Part shown: in pieces, positions 1 to 7,032 of the stretch
How the letters are laid out: every line of letters begins with the position of its first letter
Position numbering within the stretch: position 1 is the first letter of the stretch
NCBI GenBank assembly: GCA_021639925.1
Contig: JAJXEL010000026.1
Span: 5,765 to 19,254, forward strand
Length of the DNA: 13,490 nucleotides
Direction of reading: 5' to 3'
From: Alphaproteobacteria bacterium
GTDB taxonomy: Bacteria; Pseudomonadota; Alphaproteobacteria; CAAGCB01; CAG-977
The notes under the pieces: model-generated
What the model was told of the DNA's origin: nothing
The model's database searches: none
What the model saw: the letters and a program-made list of their open reading frames with translations, nothing else
Translations under genes and position numbers: made by a program

Positions 1-1775
1 CCCGTCAAAGACCAGACAAGAAAATCATACGGCCTGCCGGAATGGATTTTTTGCAGATTTTCCGCTGTTTTTTTCAAAGCTCCGGGTAATTTTTCCGTCA
101 ACAGTTCCGCCGCCGCAAAACGCCATGCGAATTCAGCCATTGCCATAAACAGACGGACAAACACGGCCTGATAAAAATCGGTCAGATAGAATCCTTTCAG
201 GCAAAAACGGTGGATTTTTTGAAAAATCCCGCCCGACGAAAGGATTGCGCCCGCCTTTTCCATTCTGGAAAAAAACCATATCCCCGCCGGCAAACCGCAG
301 TCTCCCGCCAGCAAAGACAACAACACCCCCGCCGACAAAGCGCCGGATAAATCGGGCAGAACGGATTGTTCAAAAACCTTGTTCTGAAAAAATGACAGCA
401 GCAGTAAAATCATCAAAGGCAGAGATTCGATTTTCGACGGCTGACGTATTTTTGCCGCGGCTGTCGGAGAAAGCTTTGATTCCGCCAAAAAGACCCGGAA
501 CAGCAGACGCGCGAAAACAAAAGCCAGAGCAAACAAATAAAACGTCAGGCCGAAACTGCCCGCCGTCATCGAACGTTCCTTTAAAACCGCATACATATCC
601 AAAATCACCGCCGAATTGCCGATCTGCGGGAATCCGACGCAGCACACGGAAAACAGCAGCATGGACCAAAACGAAAACGGCAGGTATTTTTTCAGCCCGC
701 CCATACGCAGCAGCTCCTCTTCCCCCTGTAAAGCCTGAATAACCGTTCCCGCGCATAAAATCAGCCCCGTCATCGGCGTAATCAAAGCGATATAAGCGCA
801 GAATGCGGCGTCTCTGCCGATCAGGCCGAAGACCGTTAAAACAAAACCGAACTGCCCCATCAACAGCTGGCAAAGCAGCACTTTGATATTCGTCTGCGCC
901 GCCGCCGTCAGCAATCCGCCCACGGCCGTCAATATCCCCCAGACCGCGAACACCGTCCGCACGGCCGGGCTGGCGTCCACGAACGGGAAAAAGATATACA
1001 AAACGTAAACACCCAGCCCGCCCAAAGCCGCCGGCGCGATAAAAGCCAAAGCCGGAACGGAAATCCCCGCCGTCTGGGCGATCAGAATATTCGTGCCGAA
1101 CAAAAACAGTTTTGCCGAAACGCTCAACAAAAGCAAAACAGCGAAAACAACCGCTTCGTTTCCCTGAAAAGCGGACAAAGCTTCAGCGGAAAAAGAAGCG
1201 ACGAAAAAACCGCCCGTTTTGCCGGCCAGCATATAAAAAGCGCAAAACAAAGGAATATCGCTTAACGTATGCCAGATCAAAAAATTCACGCCCGACTGAC
1301 GCACGGCCTGCTTTTCATGAAACAACATCAGCAATAAATACGCGAACAGCACCGATAAATCCCAGCCGATAAAAAACTGGAACATATTTTTCGCGCCGAT
1401 ACCAACAATTAAAAACGACGTCAGCCCCAGCAAAGAAATGACAAAAGCGTTCATTTTTCCCGCCGGCAGAAAATCTTTGGCAAACAGCAGGCTCATCAAC
1501 GCGGAAAAGACGATAAAAACGGCCAAAAATATTTCCGTCGTTTCCAAATGCAGCCGCCAGTCGTAAACGACGCCGTCCAAAGTCAGAAAAGGCAGCAGAA
1601 AAACGCTGTAAACTTTTCCGTGAAAAAAGTTTTTGAACGCCATGGACACAATATTTAAAAATGCCAGACCGGCCGCCGCGGTTCCCACTTCCCACGCGAA
1701 AGTGCGTTTTTTCAAAAACGCCGCCGCAAAAATATAACAAGCGGCAAAAAAGGGCAGAAGAACAGCAAAAACCAT
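1..1775 (-). CDS. nuoL: NuoL-like antiporter subunit of complex I, divergent, 3' end outside window
   Basis: Membrane arm subunit of NADH:quinone oxidoreductase, normally one of three Mrp-antiporter-like proton channels. About 591 codons are visible, read from ATG at 1775, eight bases after the nuoK stop, with an AAGGA Shine-Dalgarno inside the nuoK end; the frame stays open to the window edge. The protein is a chain of hydrophobic segments. Recognisable pieces are GWD at 138-139 (family GWE), SAK at 220-222, NIK at 297-298, RMGGL near 357-361, and a C-terminal stretch (GFYLTDFYQAVFVRLF) matching the family's YFDELYDALFVRP. Odd: the TM5 Glu is Asp139, the channel His of the HAAT motif is lost (reads APAA at 247-250), and the HAFFKALLFL segment has lost its His and Lys. 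Identification as NuoL rather than NuoM or NuoN rests on gene order after nuoK and the C-terminus. The downstream end and any nuoM/nuoN lie beyond the window. Confidence 0.88.
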   Translation of the reverse strand, partial: MVFAVLLPFFAACYIFAAAFLKKRTFAWEVGTAAAGLAFLNIVSMAFKNFFHGKVYSVFLLPFLTLDGVVYDWRLHLETTEIFLAVFIVFSALMSLLFAKDFLPAGKMNAFVISLLGLTSFLIVGIGAKNMFQFFIGWDLSVLFAYLLLMLFHEKQAVRQSGVNFLIWHTLSDIPLFCAFYMLAGKTGGFFVASFSAEALSAFQGNEAVVFAVLLLLSVSAKLFLFGTNILIAQTAGISVPALAFIAPAALGGLGVYVLYIFFPFVDASPAVRTVFAVWGILTAVGGLLTAAAQTNIKVLLCQLLMGQFGFVLTVFGLIGRDAAFCAYIALITPMTGLILCAGTVIQALQGEEELLRMGGLKKYLPFSFWSMLLFSVCCVGFPQIGNSAVILDMYAVLKERSMTAGSFGLTFYLFALAFVFARLLFRVFLAESKLSPTAAAKIRQPSKIESLPLMILLLLSFFQNKVFEQSVLPDLSGALSAGVLLSLLAGDCGLPAGIWFFSRMEKAGAILSSGGIFQKIHRFCLKGFYLTDFYQAVFVRLFMAMAEFAWRFAAAELLTEKLPGALKKTAENLQKIHSGRPYDFLVWSLT

Positions 1776-1782
1776 TTCCGCT

Positions 1783-2091
1783 TTATCCTTTCATCGTTCC
1801 GACATGATCCGCGATTAAATGATCGTGCTTTCTGAAGTAAAGCAAAAACAACGTCAGCGACGCGACCATCTGCACGCCGGTCAGGCAGGCCGTAAACAGG
1901 GAAAAAATCAATCCGGAGGCTTCGTAAAACAAAGCGCTGCCCATTGAAAAATTAAACAGCGAGCCTAAAAAAATCAGCTGTAAAGCCAATAAAACGCGCA
2001 TTAAATCCCCTCTGTGACGCAAAACGCCCCACAATCCGAAAAAAACCAAAAAAGAACTGATTGTCAAAATAACCGGCACGTCAACTGTCAT
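1783..2091 (-). CDS. nuoK: NuoK subunit of complex I with both key glutamates replaced by glutamine
   Basis: Small three-helix membrane subunit of complex I (102 aa, normal length) sitting between NuoJ and the antiporter subunits. Start ATG at 2091, four bases after the nuoJ stop, with AAGGA seven bases upstream. It aligns without gaps to alphaproteobacterial NuoK over TM2, TM3 and the C-terminus, which ends in MKG as in Rhodobacter-type proteins. The family's essential TM2 Glu (E36 in E. coli) is Gln38, codon CAG at 1978-1980, in LLALQLIFLGS. The TM3 Glu (E72 in E. coli) is Gln74, codon CAG at 1870-1872, in TGVQMVASL. In E. coli these carboxylates are required for proton translocation, so this subunit is predicted not to support normal pumping. 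The reading frame is intact, the overlap structure is normal, and no other anomaly is seen. Confidence 0.95.
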   Translation of the reverse strand: MTVDVPVILTISSFLVFFGLWGVLRHRGDLMRVLLALQLIFLGSLFNFSMGSALFYEASGLIFSLFTACLTGVQMVASLTLFLLYFRKHDHLIADHVGTMKG

Positions 2092-2095
2092 CAGC

Positions 2096-2590
2096 TTATC
2101 CTTCCTGTACTTTCTTTCCGGTCAGCAGCGCCGACAAACCAACCATGCACGACAGAATCAAAGCGGCAAAAATCAAAACGCATATCCCGTAATCCGCATA
2201 CAGGATATCTCCCAGCATCGGCAAAGAAAAAACCGGCGCCGCCTTTTCGTCGGGCCATTGCGGTTTAAAAAACAGATATGCAGTCTGCAGGCACAGCAGT
2301 ATAAAAAACACAAAAGAGGCCGCCGGCGCCTTTCCGGGAACAATCGTCTGCGCGCGGTGAAAATCAAAAACGATTAGCGCGAACATTAAAAACACCAGCA
2401 TTGACGCCGCCGACATCGACAACAGGGCAAAGCTGACAAATTTAGCGTTCAGCCCGGCCAGAATCCCCGCCACCGCGACAACGGCCTGCACCTGACAGAA
2501 CGCCGCGTACAAAATATGCTTTACGCTGACGGATAAAAACGCCGCCGTCAGCACCAGCAGGGCAAAAATATAAAATTCAACCGCGTACAT
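2096..2590 (-). CDS. nuoJ: NuoJ subunit of complex I, divergent TM3
   Basis: Membrane subunit (ND6 homologue), 164 aa from ATG at 2590. An in-frame ATG two codons upstream (2596) is possible, but 2590 has the better spacing to AAGGA. It overlaps the nuoI end by 14 bases. Five hydrophobic segments are visible. TM1-TM3 follow the family layout, with NAKF at 48-51 in place of NAEF and a hydrophobic TM3 ending in FDF at 75-77. The conserved TM3 motif YxGAxMVLFLF, which forms the Tyr/Gly pi-bulge hinge thought to couple the quinone and pump modules, reads SAASMLVFLMF at 60-70: Tyr becomes Ser60 and Gly becomes Ala62. The C-terminal half is poorly conserved, as usual for this subunit. Assignment rests on position between nuoI and nuoK plus topology; alone it would be a moderate match. 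Confidence 0.87.
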   Translation of the reverse strand: MYAVEFYIFALLVLTAAFLSVSVKHILYAAFCQVQAVVAVAGILAGLNAKFVSFALLSMSAASMLVFLMFALIVFDFHRAQTIVPGKAPAASFVFFILLCLQTAYLFFKPQWPDEKAAPVFSLPMLGDILYADYGICVLIFAALILSCMVGLSALLTGKKVQEG

Positions 2591-2921
2591 TTGCATTTTC
2601 CTTTTCAAATACCAGCGCTTTTTCAGGACAGGATTCAATGCACAATCCGCATGAAACGCACCGTTCGGCGGACAGTTTAAAATCAACCGGCATACGGTCG
2701 TCCCGTATGGCCGTTTTGACCTCTATGGCGCGCGAAGGGCAGATTTTCATGCATAATTTACACCCGACGCATTTGTCCGGATCAACGGCCGGCAAACGCG
2801 GCGACACAGGGCCGGACTTTATTTTTTGGCCCGCCCCCTGCCCGACGACATAACGCAGCGGGACAACCAGGCTGCGCCGGATATCCGCGAAAAAGACGGA
2901 ATGAATTTTTTTTATATTCAT
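2577..2921 (-). CDS. nuoI: NuoI, two-[4Fe-4S] ferredoxin subunit of complex I, short form
   Basis: Peripheral-arm subunit carrying clusters N6a and N6b, passing electrons from NuoG to cluster N2 in NuoB. It has 114 aa from ATG at 2921, immediately after the nuoH stop, with an AGGGGG ribosome site overlapping that stop. Two complete ferredoxin motifs are seen: Cys51-54-57-61 (CVGCKLCMKICP) and Cys88-91-94-98 (CVSCGLCIESCP). All eight ligands are present, so electron transfer should be intact. It is shorter than typical NuoI (about 160 aa): the C-terminal tail after the second motif is only about 16 residues, and the N-terminal amphipathic region before the first Cys is about 50. The family's segment after DECPVDAI, which packs on the peripheral arm, is missing. 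The nuoJ start lies inside its 3' end. Confidence 0.95.
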   Translation of the reverse strand: MNIKKIHSVFFADIRRSLVVPLRYVVGQGAGQKIKSGPVSPRLPAVDPDKCVGCKLCMKICPSRAIEVKTAIRDDRMPVDFKLSAERCVSCGLCIESCPEKALVFEKENANVRG

Positions 2922-3932
2922 TTAAGCCCCCTTCTGCATAAAATACAAAATTCCCGCCGTCGCCGTCAGCCAAACCAGCGCAAAAGGCAGAAAGGTCTTA
3001 AAACACATATTCATCAGCCTGTCGGTCCGCCAGCCGGGCAGAACATACTTCATCAGCGTTAAAATAAACAGCAGCAGGCACGTTTTGAACAACAGCCATA
3101 CGGCCGAGGGCAAAAAAGTCCCCCCGAACAAAGGCATCGTGCCGCCCAGAAACAAAACGCTGCCCAGCGCCGCGCATAACAGCAGCAAAATATTTTCGCA
3201 TACCCGGAACAACAGATACAGGCTGCCGCCGTATTCGGCGCAAACGCCGCCGGCCAGTTCCCTTTTGGATTTCGGGGCGTCAAAAGGCGCCTGCCCCAGC
3301 ATCATGGCAGCAGACAGCAGATACAGGACAAACAACGGAAAATGCGGAACGATAAACCATATTTTTCTTTGCGCCCGGACAACCGAATACAGATCGGGTG
3401 CCCCCGCCGTCATTAAAATCGTCATCACGACAACCGCCAGAACCGACTGGCAGGACAACGACTGCGCGATCATACGCACCGCCCCGAAAAAACTGAACCG
3501 CGTCGCGCTGCTCCACCCGCCGGTAATAAAAGCGTATGTTCCGCAGGACGCGGCGAACAACAGATATAACAGACTGAAATCGGGGTGCAAAAAATATTCC
3601 TGATTGACCGGCAGGAAAAAGAAGAAAAACAAAGCGAACACAAAGGCGAACAAAGGCGCCGCGACAAACAGCGTTTTCTGCGCATGTTCCGGAACGGCGG
3701 GCTGCTTTAACAGCATGACACAGGCCCGGCGCAGCAGCCCGACAACGGATCTGCCCGGCCGCATTTCAATTCTGGCGCGCAGCATTTCCTGCCCCCGGCA
3801 GACCAGCAAAGCGGCGGCCAGAATAACGGCGCAATATAAAAAAGCATGCAGCAGCATACCGCCGGCCGGCGCCAGTTCATGTAAAAAGGGCCGGATTTCC
3901 GTTTCAACCAAAGATTTAAAAAAATCATTCAT
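2922..3932 (-). CDS. nuoH: NuoH subunit of complex I with eroded carboxylates
   Basis: Membrane subunit (ND1 homologue) that forms the quinone cavity with NuoB and NuoD and starts the proton path. It has 336 aa, the family's usual length. Start ATG at 3932 overlaps the nuoG stop (ATGA), with AAGGG 11 bases upstream; an extra 16 residues upstream are in frame but lie inside nuoG. Eight or so membrane segments and recognisable family blocks remain: VVG near 63-65, GGW at 138-140, APFDAP near 215-220, AEYG at 232-235 and LFLGG at 260-264. Conserved acids are replaced. The SYEV Glu is Gln162 (codon CAG at 3447-3449), AETNR before PFD reads MMLGQ, and PEAESEL reads PKSKREL, turning two Glu into Lys. 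The RRGPN block reads RPGRS, and three residues are lost after VVG. Quinone chemistry and coupling as in normal complex I are unlikely. Confidence 0.95.
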   Translation of the reverse strand: MNDFFKSLVETEIRPFLHELAPAGGMLLHAFLYCAVILAAALLVCRGQEMLRARIEMRPGRSVVGLLRRACVMLLKQPAVPEHAQKTLFVAAPLFAFVFALFFFFFLPVNQEYFLHPDFSLLYLLFAASCGTYAFITGGWSSATRFSFFGAVRMIAQSLSCQSVLAVVVMTILMTAGAPDLYSVVRAQRKIWFIVPHFPLFVLYLLSAAMMLGQAPFDAPKSKRELAGGVCAEYGGSLYLLFRVCENILLLLCAALGSVLFLGGTMPLFGGTFLPSAVWLLFKTCLLLFILTLMKYVLPGWRTDRLMNMCFKTFLPFALVWLTATAGILYFMQKGA

Positions 3933-5875
3933 TCTGACAAAGCCCTTTTCAAAACGGCGGCATATTCCGACTGGCGGCAAAGCTCGTCATCGAAAATACT
4001 GCCGCCGGCGACCAGCGGCGTTTCGCTGACCGGCCCCGGCGTTCCGAACGCGACATTGTCCGCGGCGGCAATTTCCCCGCGGTTGTAAAAAATAATGTTT
4101 TCGCCGGCCAAATAATCGCGGATATCTTCCAGATCGTCATACGGCAGCGGCGCGGTTCCCAAATGTTCGGATAAAGCCCGCAGAATTTTCCAGTCTTCGC
4201 GCGCCATGCCGAAAGGCGGCGAAACAACGGCCGTGCTTTGGGCGCGTCCTTCCGCATTCACATAAGTCGCTCTTTTTTCGGTAAAAGCCAGCGCCGGCAA
4301 AACGACGTCGGCGTCCTGCGCGGCGGCGGAAGCGTATATCCCCTGATAAACGGTAAAAGCGCCGCCCAGATCCCGGCGGGAAATGCCGTCTTCGTTTAAC
4401 AGATAAACAAAATCAAATTCTCCGTTTTTGATTTTCGGCCTTAAAGGTTCCGGACTGACCAGCCCCAATTCCAACGCGCCGGCCAAAGTTGCCTTTCCGT
4501 GCAAAAAATTATATCCGTTCCAGTCGCCGCGGATCACGTTGTATTTGGCGCAAATACGGCAGACCAGATCCATTATGGCCGCGGCGTCGGCCCTTTGCAG
4601 GACGGACGGCCCGACGATAATCATCGGTTTTTCAGCGCGTTTCAGCATCAGCGCTCCGCTTCCCGTACCGTTTAAAATATCGTTCAGAACCCGCGGCGAA
4701 TCCCCTAAAACGTCATAGCCCGGAACAGCGCTGCCGCCGACAAAAGCTTTGGGCATTTTATTGCCGCGCAGCAGCCAGCCGACAGCCGGCGCCAGATCAC
4801 ATACACGCGCGCCGATACTTAACAAAGCGTCGGCTTCTTTTATCCGCGCAAACGGCGTGTTGAACAAACGGGACTGGCGGCTGTTCAGATCAAAATACAT
4901 TGTATCGTCCGGCCTGGCATCAATGGCCTTGGCTCCGGTCAGGGCAAACAAATCCTTTAAAGCCAGCATGCTTTCGCAATCGGCGAAATCCCCGATCAGC
5001 GCGGCCGTTTTTTCCGGCGGAACGGATTTGATTTTCGATGCGATCGTGACAAAAGCCTCCGTCCACGAACATTCTTTCAGCCGTCCGTCAATCCGCGCGT
5101 AAGGTCTGTCCAGACGGTTAATGCGCAGCCCGTCCAGGCAGAAACGCGCTTTATCCGAAATCAGGCCGCCGGGTTCGGCGGGCGTTACGCGGACAATTTC
5201 CCCCTGAAGCGTTTCCATTTCGACAGCGCTGCCAACGGCGTCCGTCACATCAATACTTTTTGTTTTTACCGTTTCCCACGGCCGCGTCAGCTTTTTTGCC
5301 GCGGCGTTTGTCAACGCGGCGGACGGGCACAGGTCGATCAGCGTGCCGGACAAAAGAAAAGGCGGACAGAAAACAGGCGGCGTCGTTTCATTCTGCCGCG
5401 CGACCCCTGCTTTTTTCAAAAAAGCGGCGCACCGGCCGCAGCGGATACACTTTTGCGGCGTCACGTCAATCCAGTCCAGCAGCCTGCGTTTTTTACCCGC
5501 CGCCGGAACGGATTGAATTTCCGGCTGAAAAGCAGCGCATATTTTTTGAATGTCGCAGTCCCCCGCCTTGACGCAGACGGCGCAGGCGGCCGGGTGGCCG
5601 GCAAACAGTTCCGCCGCGCGGGCGCGGACTGCCGCAACGGCTTTCGGCGTTTTGGTGAAGACTTTCATTCCTTCCGCAACCGTCGTCCGGCAAGCCAAAA
5701 CAAGTTCGTCCGTCCCCGCCGTTTCAACCAGACATAAACCGCACCACCCGTTTGATTCCGGCACGCGGCTGTCGCATAAATGCGCGATTTGAATCCCGGC
5801 GGACAAAGCGGCCTGCAAAACGGAACTGCCTTCGCAGACTTCAACGGCTTTATCGTCTATCCATAAACTGATCAC
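3929..5875 (-). CDS. nuoG: NuoG, iron-sulfur subunit of complex I
   Basis: Peripheral-arm subunit, 648 aa from GTG at 5875, which overlaps the nuoD stop as GTGA and has GGAG eight bases upstream. A longer reading from 6001 would add 42 residues inside nuoD with no family match. N-terminal [2Fe-2S] N1b ligands are Cys34, 45, 48, 62 (C-x10-C-x2-C-x13-C). N5 ligands are His94, Cys98, 101, 107. N4 ligands are Cys143, 146, 149 and 183. The segment after N4 (CPSAALT, then RPWE, SIDVTDAVGS, ISDKARF, DGLR) is the alphaproteobacterial/mitochondrial NuoG type, followed by the molybdopterin-oxidoreductase-like fold without cofactor, with KPMIIVG and a WNGYNFLH segment. Slightly shorter than the roughly 690 aa of relatives, mainly by loops. 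NuoG normally receives electrons from NuoF, whose gene is absent here. Confidence 0.96.
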   Translation of the reverse strand: MISLWIDDKAVEVCEGSSVLQAALSAGIQIAHLCDSRVPESNGWCGLCLVETAGTDELVLACRTTVAEGMKVFTKTPKAVAAVRARAAELFAGHPAACAVCVKAGDCDIQKICAAFQPEIQSVPAAGKKRRLLDWIDVTPQKCIRCGRCAAFLKKAGVARQNETTPPVFCPPFLLSGTLIDLCPSAALTNAAAKKLTRPWETVKTKSIDVTDAVGSAVEMETLQGEIVRVTPAEPGGLISDKARFCLDGLRINRLDRPYARIDGRLKECSWTEAFVTIASKIKSVPPEKTAALIGDFADCESMLALKDLFALTGAKAIDARPDDTMYFDLNSRQSRLFNTPFARIKEADALLSIGARVCDLAPAVGWLLRGNKMPKAFVGGSAVPGYDVLGDSPRVLNDILNGTGSGALMLKRAEKPMIIVGPSVLQRADAAAIMDLVCRICAKYNVIRGDWNGYNFLHGKATLAGALELGLVSPEPLRPKIKNGEFDFVYLLNEDGISRRDLGGAFTVYQGIYASAAAQDADVVLPALAFTEKRATYVNAEGRAQSTAVVSPPFGMAREDWKILRALSEHLGTAPLPYDDLEDIRDYLAGENIIFYNRGEIAAADNVAFGTPGPVSETPLVAGGSIFDDELCRQSEYAAVLKRALSE

Positions 5876-7032
5876 CGATCCGTCTCCGTCGTTATGATGT
5901 TCAAAGAGCTTACAATCGGGCGCACATCGGCCAGATCGCACCCCGCCGTCAACTTGTCCAGCGCCTGCATTACGGGAAAACCGGCCGAACGAAAATGACA
6001 CCTGTACGGTTTTTCCGTCCCGTCCGACACCAAAAACACCCCGAATTCACCCAAAGGCGATTCCGTCGCCGCATAAACTTCGCCGGCGGGGATCAGCGTT
6101 CCCGCGCCGTACAATTCAAACCGGCGGCTGAGTTCCGTTAAGGAATCTTCTTCGTCCCTGAGGCTGAATTCCGGCAGAATAACGTCGCCTTCGGGCAGAA
6201 TATCCAATATCTGCCGGATAATCGACATCGACTGGTAAATTTCAAAAATCCTCAGCAAATAACGCGCGTAACAATCCCCTTGCGTTTTCAGCGGCATATC
6301 GAAAGAAAGGGCGTCATAAATCTCATACGGTTCGGAAATCCTTAAATCCCACTTAACGCCGCAGGCCCGCAGGTTCACCCCCGAAAAACCGGCCGCGACG
6401 GCGTCCTGCGCTTCGATCACGCCGATTCCGACTGTCCGGGATTTAAAAATCCTGTTTTCCGTCAGCAAATCTTCGATTTCCGTCAAGACAGACGGCAGTT
6501 CCTTTGTCAGCCAGTTAAAAATCAATTCCCCGGACTGCGGCGCGATATCATGTTTTATCCCGCCCGGACGAATAAACACGCTGACCGGACAAGACCGGCA
6601 GACTTCGTCCAGTATCGCGTAAATCTGCCCGGACGCTTTGCGCGCCACCGGATAAACGATATCCGTCCCCGTATCCGCCGCCAGATTGGCCGTCGCGCGC
6701 AAATGCGATAAAATACGCCCCGTTTCAGCCAGCATAACCCGGATATAACGCGCCCGATCAGGCACGCGGACGCCCAACAGCTTTTCCGCCGCCAGCACAA
6801 AAGAATGAACGCAAGAAAACGGCGCCGGACGGTTCAGTTTATCGACAAGAACCAATCCCTGCAGCAGATTTTTCCCTTCCATCAGCTTTTCAATCCCGCG
6901 ATGAGAAAACCCGATATGCGGGTCAACCCGGCGCACCGTTTCCCCGTCCAGCTGCGCGACCAGCCGGCACATACCGATTCCGGCCGCCGGCTCAGGCGCG
7001 ATATTCATAAAATAGCTGTCTTCAAACATCAT
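5872..7032 (-). CDS. nuoD: NuoD (49-kDa) subunit of complex I lacking the quinone-binding His and Tyr
   Basis: Peripheral-arm subunit that, with NuoB and NuoH, forms the quinone site; related to [NiFe]-hydrogenase large subunits. It has 386 aa, normal length. ATG at 7032 shares one base with the nuoC stop (TAATG); a second ATG follows directly at 7029. Strong family blocks are DPHIGFSHRGIEKLME at 37-52, AAEKLLG, RILSHL, GDCYARYLLRIFE, GEVYAATESPLGEFGVFLVSDG, and a terminal DR. The quinone-headgroup motif GPQHPxxHG reads APEPAAGIG at 12-20, so the two His (H34 and H38 in Thermus Nqo4) become Pro15 and Ile19. The partner Tyr (Y87) aligns to Arg68, in KLNR at 65-68. The alignment over both regions is gap-free. 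No CxxC hydrogenase motif is present, so it is not a hydrogenase. It should still scaffold NuoB, but quinone reduction by the known mechanism seems excluded. Confidence 0.96.
   Translation of the reverse strand: MMFEDSYFMNIAPEPAAGIGMCRLVAQLDGETVRRVDPHIGFSHRGIEKLMEGKNLLQGLVLVDKLNRPAPFSCVHSFVLAAEKLLGVRVPDRARYIRVMLAETGRILSHLRATANLAADTGTDIVYPVARKASGQIYAILDEVCRSCPVSVFIRPGGIKHDIAPQSGELIFNWLTKELPSVLTEIEDLLTENRIFKSRTVGIGVIEAQDAVAAGFSGVNLRACGVKWDLRISEPYEIYDALSFDMPLKTQGDCYARYLLRIFEIYQSMSIIRQILDILPEGDVILPEFSLRDEEDSLTELSRRFELYGAGTLIPAGEVYAATESPLGEFGVFLVSDGTEKPYRCHFRSAGFPVMQALDKLTAGCDLADVRPIVSSLNIITTETDR

Noticed and set aside
370..873. Open frames opposite or out of frame within 1-1775 (for example 370-873 and 1315-1740, minus strand, and 245-742, plus strand)
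   Set aside because: The nuoL frame is open across the whole stretch and matches the family. These are out-of-frame shadows, not evidence of a frameshifted nuoL.
5876..6001. Longer NuoG start giving 42 extra residues
   Set aside because: The extension lies inside nuoD, has no family similarity, and the GTG at 5875 has a ribosome site and the usual overlap.
5872..7032. NuoD as a [NiFe]-hydrogenase large subunit
   Set aside because: The two CxxC nickel-binding motifs are absent, and the complex I-specific C-terminal blocks are present.
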